From the NCBI GenBank assembly GCA_020137815.1, contig CM035362.1, forward strand, positions 2,812,391-2,876,390: a stretch of 64,000 nt of DNA, read 5' to 3'. Position numbers and translations under genes: made by a program. The notes under the pieces were generated by a model. It ran no database searches and had not been told where the DNA came from. It saw nothing but the letters and a program-made list of their open reading frames with translations. Positions within the stretch are counted from its first letter, which is position 1. Each line of letters opens with the position of its first letter. Below are positions 48,016 to 58,300 of the stretch, one piece after another. Source of the DNA: Hormiphora californensis (taxonomy: Eukaryota > Ctenophora > Tentaculata > Cydippida > Pleurobrachiidae).

Positions 48016-50083
48016 CGCACTGTGAATTGAAGGAGTTGGGGGTTAGCGTTTTTAGTAAATCATATCCCCTTTACGTATGATAGGGATCCCTAAAAAAGTG
48101 CAGTATTTACACAGCATTTACTGTTTACACCATTTAAAGGGCCTAAAAACCCAAATTTTATTTATTTATTTTGAACACTCCATCGTAACAAGCATGCTAT
48201 TGGAGTCCCAAAAAACATAGGTACATGCCCCACCCGCCCAATATGAGCCCAGGGGGAGCCCCTCAAGTTGGGGCCCATTTGGGGTCCCCTTGTAAACGCG
48301 CTTGTACTCCTTGAAATGCTAACAATATGGTCCTCTCTCAAATATAAAATTTAGGATAGAAACTATCCTTGTGTTTTAGTAGATTTCATAATCTTTCTCA
48401 TCAATTATTATTTAAGCATATCAAAACTAGGAGAAAAATTACCAGAATACAGAGACAAGAAAGATTATGTAATTACCTGAAACACAAGGCTAAATTTTAC
48501 CCAAAACTTCAAATTTCAGAGAGGATCATATTGTTAGCATTTCAAGGAGTACAAGCGCGTTTACAAGGTGACCCCAACTGGCCCCAACTTGAGGGGCTCC
48601 CCAGGGACGGCGCTGGGCCTTGGGCCCAGCAAGTCCCTGGGTGTCCGGGGCCAGGGGCGGCAGCCTCGGTCAGGGGGTGTGGGGGGTGAAACCCCCCACA
48701 AGCAGGGTCCAGGGGCGCAGCCCCGGCGGGGGTGTAGGGGGCAGAGCCCCCGCAGGCAGGGTCCAGGGGCTGCAAGCCCCGGTGGGGGTTGAGGGGCGAA
48801 GCCCCCGAAAATTTCGGACATTTTGAGGCGTTTTTAAACGATTTTAAGCATTTCTGAACTCCTTTTGTGAAAAATGGAAAAAAAGATGAAAGTTTTCTGA
48901 TCACAAGAAAAAAAACTCATCCGCGCGCACACAACATTCTGGGTGAACCGGACACCCTGGTCATGTCAAAATGCACTGTGGCGCGCGGAAGAACCCTCTT
49001 TATGCTCTGCCGTGCGTTACAGGTGCGCGCAGTGAACCTGGGTGTCCGGCAGAGCTCCGGACACCCGGCTGCGCGCAAATCCAAAATTTCGCAGTTTTCA
49101 CCGATTTTTTTCAAATTCTTTTTGTTTTTTTCCAGTTTTCTTCTTTTCTCTCTCAGTCTTTTTGGTCTGGGTGTCCGCGGACACCCGGACACCCACGAGC
49201 GCCGTCCCTGGGGCTCCCCCTGGGCTCACATTGGGCGGGTGGGGCGTGAACCTATGTTTTTTGGGACTCCAATAGCATGATTGTTACGATGTAGTGTTCA
49301 AAATAATTAAATAAAAGTTGGGTTTTAGGCCCTTTAAGCCATTACAGTTTTTCCCACGGCAGCGTGGGAACAAAAAATTCGAAATCTGCGCTGGCCGCTG
49401 TGATTGGCTTAAATTTTCCATCGTCAGAAATTTCAGCCAATCACGGCGCACTGGTGTAAACGCTGTGTAAATACTGAACTTTTTTTAGGGATCCCTATGG
49501 AGTATGGGGTTGCCCGCGGGCCGCTGCAGCAAATTCCCGATCGAGCTTGAAAATTTCAACGACAAAAATCAAAAGCCAACCTGGCCTCGTTTTTTTAAAT
49601 ATTTGAATTTTGCTCTAAATTCCATCTGAGCCGCGCGCGCCGCGCCACATGATGCAGAGTAGTTTTACAGAACTCGCGTTGGCTGCTGATCCCTGGCCCT
49701 CGTTTAATGACAAATTTAAACTCGGGGTTACAAAATTCTAATCTGCAAAATAAACAATTAATAAACCTCTTAACATCATCATCTCTTAATGAAGTGGAGA
49801 CTGCAGCCATTAACAAATATCGATCTCTATTCTCTATGCATTGAATTATGTGGGGAAATAATTATAAAAGTTGTTTGATAGTGATACTTGATTCTATTTC
49901 CAACACTGATAAACTCCTACAATATAGTTCTACAATAGCATACTATACTTCCCTATTTCGATTGTCCATTCCATTTTTTACATCTTTCTCCTACAAATTA
50001 CCGTCAAAATCCCCATTCCGACTTCGAAGACCCTCGCAGTCGCAACAGCAAAGAAAACACAAACAAACAAACTACCAGGCAAG
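48016..50083. other. KIF27 5' flank and MDP1 3' flank
   Basis: 48016-48079 is KIF27 5' flank. 48080-49498 is a large foldback element. 49499-50083 is unique sequence with CpG-rich GCGCGCGCCGCGCC (about 49632), which may be MDP1 3' UTR or spacer. A 73-codon minus-strand frame (49595-49816) was not recognised. Confidence 0.5.
48080..49498. mobile_element. 1.4 kb inverted-repeat element with GC-rich insert
   Basis: ATAGGGATCCCTAAAAAAGT at the left is mirrored at the right by CTTTTTTTAGGGATCCCTAT. Arms continue through TTTACACAGC, CAAAACATAGG-type and CTATTGGAGTCCCAAAAAAC. The centre (48550-49200) is not palindromic and carries GGTCCAGGGGC units like the hAT-like element at 26731, plus GTGTCCGGGGCCAGG and GACACCC-rich sequence. 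This suggests insertion of another element. Confidence 0.65.
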
Positions 50084-52422
50084 TCACTTTGCACTCTTTC
50101 TTCGTTGGCTGTGTGTCGTCAATGCTTCGTAAAATATTTCCCAAGTCACGCCTCTTCTGAAAAGAGACGGGTGATAAGAAGTTTCAATGTGGGCGTGCAC
50201 TATACCACCAATTTCGGGCTGGGACTGGAAGATGCAGATAGGTAGCACATGCACAGAGAGGGTAAGACAAGGAAAAGTTACCGATACATAAAGTGAACAA
50301 TAACTACCAACCTGTGAGGGCAGTGAATAGCTGTAACACCCAGCTCGCTCGTACTTTTAATATTTCCCCACTCATCATCAAAGAATATCATGTCATTGAA
50401 ATCAATCCCTTGCCCCTCCCTGATCTTCGTCATGTGTTTCTTTTTGTTGTTACCTGGAGCAGGAGGGTGAGATGGTTACACAATTAGTTAGGGGTAATAA
50501 CACCGAATATCGCCTTGACTAGGAAAAAATTTGTGTCAAGCTAATTTCTTCACTAACTTGTCCCAATAGGTCCCCTCTAGCCCTCCTGAGTTTTTCCAAA
50601 CTCGGGATGGGGTGCAACATGTTCATTTCCGGGTGGGCGTGGTACCTGTATTTTCAGCCTGAGGCCAAAACCATAAGTACCCTTAAAGTAGGAGTAGACA
50701 TAAAATCGAGGGCACTAAAGTGATCAGCGTCCTCGCATTAGTGGGGGTAGGTGCCGGAATTGATTCTCTATCTCATCTGGTTAATTAGATAATTGGATAA
50801 TTAGGTTTGCGCATAACCGTTTTTTGGCTATATGGCTATAGCCACTTAGGAATGGTTTAGAGACTTTTCACTGGCGCCATTTTGTAGGCAATAGCCAAGT
50901 TGTGGGGGGTCTACGTCGGACTTTTAAGCTCTATCTTCAACCGTTTAGCCGTTATGTGGCTTGAAAGTCACTCAAAATCGGGCTTTTTACCGTTTTTTGC
51001 TCTTTTTGAGCACCTTTAAAGCCAAATAACGGCTAAACGGTTGGAGATAGAGCTTAAAAGTCCGACGTGGACCCCCCATAACTTGGCTATTGCCTACAAA
51101 ATGGCGCCAGTGAAAAGTCTCTATACCATTCCTAAGTGGCTATAGCCATATAGCCAAAAAACGGTTATGCGCAAACCTAATTATCCAATTATCTAATTAA
51201 CCAGATGAGATAGAGAATTAATTCCGGCACCTACCCCCACTAAAGCGAGGACGCTGATCACTTTAGTGCCCTCGATTTTATGTCTACTCCTACTTTAAGG
51301 GTACTTATGGTTTTGGCCTCAGGCTGAAAATACAGGTACCACGCCCACCCGGAAATGAACATGTTGCACCCCATCCCGAGTTTGGAAAAACTCAGGAGGG
51401 CTAGAGGGGACCTATTGGGACACGTTAGTGAAGAAATTAGCTTGACACAAATTTTTTCCCAGTCACACGACTACCGCCCCTAACTAAATGCTAAAAACCC
51501 AGGCCAATTTAGGATTCCAATGTGGGTTTAGCCGGTTGCCCCCCCCCCCCCCCCCAAGGCCCAACATTGCGTTCCGGGCCCCAAAACAGGTATTTAGAGA
51601 ATCGAAACGGGGTGTGACACATAACATAGGTTCCTGACACGGGGGTCAGACACACAATCACTATTTTCACTCTTGTGAAATAAAGACCAGGCAAGCCTTA
51701 CAATCAGGAACCGACCGAATCAGGAAATACTGGCCCCTGATTGGCTGATAACCAGTCACGTGACCTAAATAACGAGTTCTGATTGGGTGTTTACTTGCTT
51801 ACTTACAATAAATTTCGAACTGTACAAACTCCTTCTTTAGATCCAGCAAGCCCAGTAACTGCATGTAATTCTCAGTTTCAGGGGACTTGCTAGCAATAGC
51901 AGTGGGGATTGAGTGATGCCGGCAGAAGGATAAAATCCGAGGAATATCATCGTAGATTTCGACCTTTTCATTTCGACTATCAACTACCACACCTGTATGG
52001 AATTAAATGATGGAGAAAGAATTACACCCCAATTTTGTTATGTTCTAACCCTCCCTTTACATTTGTAAAGGTGTTTCGGGTGCGGGGCGCCCGAAACACA
52101 GTCTAGCCAGGCAAACCCCAATTATAGAAATCTATGTCTTCAAGAACACCTTCTTATTATATTTTCCAAGTAGCCCTAGAAGCTTGCTAATAGTAATCAT
52201 TTGCCTAGCTATACCCTGTTTCACGCGTAAAGGGATGGTTAGAACATTTAACAAGTAATCATCAAAAGTAGTAATACTGACACCCTTACCTTTGTGCATT
52301 CTAAATGGTGGATTAAGATGACAATCCGCCCAGTAAGGCCAAACAGTAAAGTCCAGATCAAATATCACTATCTTAGGTTTAGTTTTGTTGACAGGAAACT
52401 CTCCATCAACGCTGGTGGCCAT
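50084..52422 (-). CDS. MDP1: Magnesium-dependent phosphatase 1 (HAD family)
   Basis: MDP1 is a small cytosolic HAD-superfamily phosphatase acting on phosphotyrosine and on fructosamine phosphates. Four exons join in phase: 52422-52290, 51992-51807, 50453-50312 and 50156-50084 (stop TGA), coding for 177 residues (human 176). Motif I is IVIFDLDFTVWPYWADCHL with the nucleophile Asp; motif II is in TAIASKSPE; the acidic motif III is MIFFDDEWGNI. The ending GVTWEIFYEAL is typical. The start ATG (52422-52420) opens MATSVDGEFPVNKTK. Intron 2 carries a 1 kb foldback and a hAT-like MITE whose target duplication includes the exon 2 splice donor. Confidence 0.92.
50484..51487. mobile_element. 1 kb foldback element in MDP1 intron 2
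   Basis: Ends TTAGTTAGGGG and CCCCTAACTAA. Arms of about 490 bases mirror each other, e.g. ACCGTTTTTTGGCTATATGG and its complement. It is the same family as 14672-15665, with matching blocks throughout (TTCAGCCTGAGGCCAAAACC, AGGGCACTAAAGTGATCAGC). Parts of the outer ends differ from the first copy. Confidence 0.75.
51705..51801 (+). mobile_element. hAT-like MITE, copy 5, at the MDP1 exon 2 donor
   Basis: Left end CAGGAACCGACCGAATCAGG intact; right end truncated after GTTTACTTGCTTA. CTTACAAT occurs at 51697-51704 and again at 51802-51809. On the minus strand this is ATT|GTAAG, the exact 5' splice site of MDP1 exon 2, so the donor sequence is present on both sides of the element. Confidence 0.8.
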
Positions 52423-52835
52423 GCTACTATGTATAGAGAGATGGTTGGATTGTGATACACACGGTCTGGAATGGAATGGTTAAGGGTTGGATAAAATTGG
52501 GGCTCGATTCAAGGTAACATACCTCTCTACCAGTCTACCTTGTAGAGTAAGAGGTTACTCAACAAAATCTACCAGTAAAGGGATTGGCAAATTGGAAGAT
52601 GATAATTGGGGACAGATTAACCAGATGAAAGGACGATTTTAAAACGTAAAGATATGATATTCATGATATAATTAGAGTCCCAGTACACACAGCGTCACAC
52701 AGTGACACTCACAAAATATCTCCAATAAATACTGCATATTAGACCAATGAAGTTCGATTTCTGCTATTGTGAGCTGAAAATCAGCTTTATGTCACGATCC
52801 CTGAATTCCCGTATAGAAACAATCCTTGTGTTTTT
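52423..52835. other. Spacer between MDP1 start and DDX23 stop
   Basis: About 410 bases of unique sequence: MDP1 promoter/5' UTR and DDX23 3' UTR (same-strand arrangement). No repeat or gene seen. Confidence 0.5.
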
Positions 52836-53260
52836 CTAGTTGGTAAATAGGACCTCTTCTTTTCGTTTCTTGTTTAGGACGGTTCCAGGTTTATGTTGGG
52901 CATCAGGGTGCCTTTCTAGCTCCGATGGAACTGTACTAACCTGTCATAGGGAACATATTAATATTAGAGAGGGGGGACATATCCCCCCCCCCCAGGGACA
53001 GCAAAGTTTGCCTAGCTAGTGTTTCGCTGCCACTGGAAGATAATTTACACCATTATCAAAAACTACTGCACTGGGAAAAACCATTATCAACGTCATATAA
53101 TGATTTAAAATAACATACCGGTGATTTTCCTATCATTTCTTTGAGGTCATAGAACAGGTGAGAATCGTCATTGGTAATCAGGGTGATAGCAGTTCCAGAT
53201 TTACCAGCTCGACCTGTTCGACCTGTAGAGGAGAGATGTGTGAGGAGAGAGTGAGAGAGA

Positions 53261-53347
<87 letters not shown>

Positions 53348-53354
53348 AGAGAGA

Positions 53355-53403
<49 letters not shown>

Positions 53404-54006
53404 AGAGGTATCGGTTAAGCATACCGATTCTGTGAGTGTAATCCTCGATATTTTTGGCCATGTCATAGTTGATCACGTGAGTCACACCCTTAACATCGAT
53501 ACCTCGACCTGCAACATCTGTTGCCACCAGGATATCTGAGGGAGAGGAGTTTTAAAGCGAGAGTGGACAGAAAGCTATGACTCTGAGAGTAATCGAAGTC
53601 GTAATGGACGGCATCCTGAGAACCGATCATCCAACTATATATTATGTTAATCCATCCAACTATATCATATGTTAATATAAAGCTATGTGAGCTACCTTTT
53701 GATCCATCCTTGAGACTCTGAAGGGCAACCTCTCTCTGTTCCTGTTTCTTGTCTCCATGGAGAGTAACCGCTCTGTATCCCAATCTTTCCAGGGATTTAG
53801 CCAGCACATCACAACCTAGAGGGAGAGAGAGATCGTTATATTAATTAGGGGAGAGGATAGAAAGATTTACCAACCTTTTTTCATGTTTACTAACCTTTTT
53901 TCATGTTAACAAAAACAATGATAGGGGCCTCCATTCCACTATCAAGCAGGGATAGGAGCTTCTTTTTCTTCTGATCGTGCGAGCACATGTACACAACCTG
54001 AGAAAC

Positions 54007-54085
<79 letters not shown>

Positions 54086-55316
54086 CCACCTTCCCGTCTT
54101 TCCTCTAAATGCAAATGCCCACGCCCCACAACTAAACCTTGAACTTGCTAATCGCCTTTTATTCGAGAGCAGGATAGGAGAGATAGGGGGAGAGAGAGAG
54201 AAATATACATAAAAAGATTGAGGGCAGTGGTTTGTCCAAGACCTTTACACAATAGAATCAGAAGTATCTATGCTTTCTGTTTATATAATGTATGTCGAAT
54301 GATCTCTCTCTCGCCATCGACCAAAATCAGGGTACCTTTAGCTTTTTTTAGGGCTGGACCCCCCCCCCCACTACTTATAGTATAATTTGTCTCTCCCTAA
54401 TTGTATTGATATTTGATAGTTTTATTAAATCTGACATTGTACATATATTAATATTTTACATAGCATTTTAGACTGATATCTTAGCCTCTGTGGCCAACAA
54501 CAAACTGTTAACCGTGTGAGTGGCTCAACATGCTACCGCTTTTTCTTATCAAGCCATTTTGGTTGAAATCGGGGAAGACGTAAGTGATTACATGAACACA
54601 TACACCCCCCCCATAATCCCCCATCATCCCCCCATCATCCACCGTCAAGAATCCTCAGCGCCATTAAGAAACACAGTAATTACAGAATCCTATAAATAGT
54701 CCCAATTCTCCAGCCCCCCCCTTCCCGCAATCCCACCACTAAAAGTGTAACACTATTATAGTGTTCCATTCCAAACAGCACCCAAACCCCGGATTAACAT
54801 CACTCCCATTTCTCCAGTACCCCATCACGGCCCCAACCATTTAATTGATCGCTCACCTGTTTCACCCGATCAACTGGTTTTCCACAAGATCCAATATTAA
54901 TTATCACCGGTCTCCTCATGTAACTCTTTGCCAGTTTCTCAATGGACGGGGGCATTGTCGCTGAGGATAAATTGAAGTGTAACGAAGGGATGGACCACAG
55001 CCCCAAAGCGAGGGCTAAGAGGAGGAAGGAGAGGAGGAGGAGGAGGGAGAGAAAGGCGTATAGGAGGGAAAAGAGGAGGAGAAGGATGGTACAGAGAGAG
55101 AAGTTTGCCCAGTGGAGAGAGATGAAGGAGAGGGAGAAGTTGGTGAAGGGAAGGGATGTTTTTGTGAGAAAGGAGTTAGAGAAATTGAGAAAAAGAGAGA
55201 ATTCAGACTCGTTTGTACAGCGAATAAAGGAACGTTTTACTTTTGGATATTCGAATGTGAACAGTTGAAACAAGTGTTCGTGATTTATGAATCTGTGTCG
55301 GGGAAATTGAACTGTG

Positions 55317-55359
<43 letters not shown>

Positions 55360-58300
55360 AAGCGAAAGTTAAAGTGAACTGTGTATTGAAAACCTGTAAA
55401 CATGACAGTTTGTCGATATCTTTTCTTTGTATAGAAATTATCCAGCAACTTCTCACTATTCTCGGCATCATCTGAGGAATTCAAGTTGTTAGCAACAAAA
55501 CATAAGAATAGAGTTTTCAATTTATTGCAGGAACCGACCAAATCAGGAAATACTGGTCCCTGATTGGCTGTTAACCAGTCACGTGACCTAAATAACGAGT
55601 TCTGATTGGTTGTTTACTTCGTCCGGTCGGTTCGTGATGGAGTACATCTCCTCATGATCCCAACCCCCAGTAGCGTCCACCCCTCCCCCTCCCTCACACT
55701 CACCAGTAGCCCCCGTCCTCACACTAACCGTTATCAGGTTTAATATTTGAAACAGGTAGATATGATAGGACCTCCCCCCTTTCCCCCGCCCTCACACTCA
55801 CCGTTATCTGGTTTAATATTTGAAACAGGTAGATATGATAGGACCTTCTGGACGTCCGCTTCAAAACCCATATCAATCATCCGATCCGCCTCATCAAGTA
55901 CGACGTAGGTACACTGCTCTAGTACAAGGTACCTATTCTCTGAAAGAGAGAAGGGGTTAATAGTGTCCCGGGTCTGAGCTGATTTTCACCGATCGCTCAA
56001 TAGATTAGGTAGATAGACGGTAGATAGAAGTATTATACTAAAAGTTTAAATAAACATTATACAAGGTATCTAAATATTTATTAGCACATTTACCTAACAC
56101 ATCGAGGAGACGACCAGGGGTTGCAATAACAATCTCACAACCTCGCCTTAGATGGAATCCCTGTTCCTCTCTTGATAACTAATTATGGTAGTATGTTAAC
56201 TTAATTCCTGGGTTCATGAATTAGCTAGTTGCATTAGTTAGTTAATTGCATTAACTATGTAGTATATTAATTTACTACAGTACTCACCCCACCAATAATA
56301 GCAACGGTACGAATCCCTAACTTATCCGCAAAGACCTTCGTGTCCGCCTCAATCTGCTGAGCCAACTCTCGGGTTGGAGCCATTATCATGGCGTAGGGCC
56401 CCATATCGATATCACTTTCCCTCTCAAGCTAAGAAGAGGGATATCAATATATCAGGAAGGGAGCATTATATGGGGAGGGGTGCCAGTATATTAGTTACTC
56501 TCTCAAGGTCCAGGAAAATAATTATACCTTAAAGTTCAAAGGGAGAAATAATAGTGATTTATTCACCGTACCCAGGAAATACTAGTCCCTGATTGGCTGA
56601 TAACCAGTCACATGACCTAAATAACGAGCTCTTATTGGTTGTTTACTTGTGTCGGTCGGTTCCTGACCGTACCTTTGGTAGCCGTTGGATCCATGCCAGG
56701 AGAGGGATGAGGAAGGCAACGGTTTTACCAGAACCCGTCTCGGCAATTCCAATAACATCCCTGTTTTGCAAACCAATGGGCAGACCCATTCGTTGGATGG
56801 GCGTCGGGTGCTGAAATTGGGTGAGATTGAGTTATTCAAAACCAGATGATATTAAGGGTACGCTAACCAAAAATTTTTTTTGAGTGCAGGGAAATCTCTC
56901 ACCATAGGGTTGTAGGCCATACCAAGGAGACCTCAAATATGCAATTTTAGCCCTTAAGTCGAATTCATATTTTTGCTACAGCTGTTTAAAAAATGTCCTG
57001 TAAATACGTTTTTGGCATCTCAAAAATTTTTTTCTAAAGATAGGAGCATGAAAATTTGGGGGTTTGAAGAGGACATGAAGGTTAATAACCACAAAAAATT
57101 TTTTCGCAATCCGAGCTGATTTCCGGTCCTGAGATGGATTTATTTTTTTCCACTTTAACGCCCTATTTGGCAAAGTTCCGAAAACATGTGAAAGCTGTAA
57201 ATTGGTGAAAAGTTGCGTCTAATGATTATCTAAGTGGCCATAAATTTTGGGCGTGTCCTTATTTGAGATAAGCTGTACAGAGTTTTTTTTGTGAAAGCCG
57301 TCATTTCAGAAATAAATTAATTCCCTGTATCTCAAAAACGACTGGTCGTAGAGACCTGAGACTATGCTTAAACGATTCAGAAGGTCCGATTTTGGGGGGT
57401 CTTCTGAGAGACATTTTGCTCCTACTTCAACCGTTTTTGCTGTAATTGCGAAAAACAAAAACCCATCTTCGCCATCGTGGATTTTTTGTGATTTTGTTTT
57501 TGGTGATTATAGGGACCCATATGGACCAAATAGTGAAGGAATTAGCTTGTTACACACTTTTCCATAGTTTCGGTCCTTTCTTAACTAAAATTCCCTAATT
57601 ACAGGATATTGGAGTTTAGCTTTTGCCCTTTTCATAGAATTTGTTTTTCGCAATTACAGCAAAAACGGTTGAAGTAGGAGCAAAATGTCTCTCAGAAGAC
57701 CCCCCCAAAATCGGACCTTCTGAATCGTTGAAGCATAGTCTCAGGTCTCTACGATCAGTCGTTTTTGAGATACAGGGAATTAATTTATTTCTGAAATGAC
57801 GGCTTTCACAAAAAAAACTCTGTACAGCTTATCTCAAATAAGGACACGCCCAAAATTTATGGCCACTTAGATAATCGTTAGACGCAACTTTTCACCAATT
57901 TACAGCTTTCACATGTTTTCGGAACTTTGCCAAATAGGGCGTTAAAGTGGAAAAAAAGAAATCCATCTCAGGACCGGAAATCACCTCGGATTTCAAAAAA
58001 ATTTTTTGTGGCTACTCACCTCTTTGTCCTCTTCAAATCCACAAATTTTTATGATCCTATCTTTACAAATGTATTTTTAAGATGCCAAAAACTTATTTTC
58101 AGTTCATTTTTCAAGCAGCTGTAGCAAAAATATGAATTCGACTTGAGAGCTCAAATTGCATATTTGAGGTCTCCTTGGCATGGCCTACAACCCTACGGTG
58201 AGAGATTTCCCTGCACTCGAAAAAAAAAAATTTGGTTAGCGTACCCTTAAGAGAAGAAAGAGAGCTAAAGTCGGATTTTTTGAAGTTGTCACCCCAAAAT

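Noticed and set aside
48542-49280. Several Pro/Gly-rich open frames in both strands
   Set aside because: They come from the GC-rich repeat core of an inverted-repeat element that has no coding motif.
50484-51487. Introner (whole intron made of an element)
   Set aside because: The foldbacks and MITEs occupy only part of their introns, and older unique intron sequence remains on one or both sides.
55112-55372. Basic/acidic open frames with a Ser-Glu repeat (also 54942-55268)
   Set aside because: They are antisense or intronic to DDX23 and the repeat is a GAAAGT hexanucleotide. No conserved motif.
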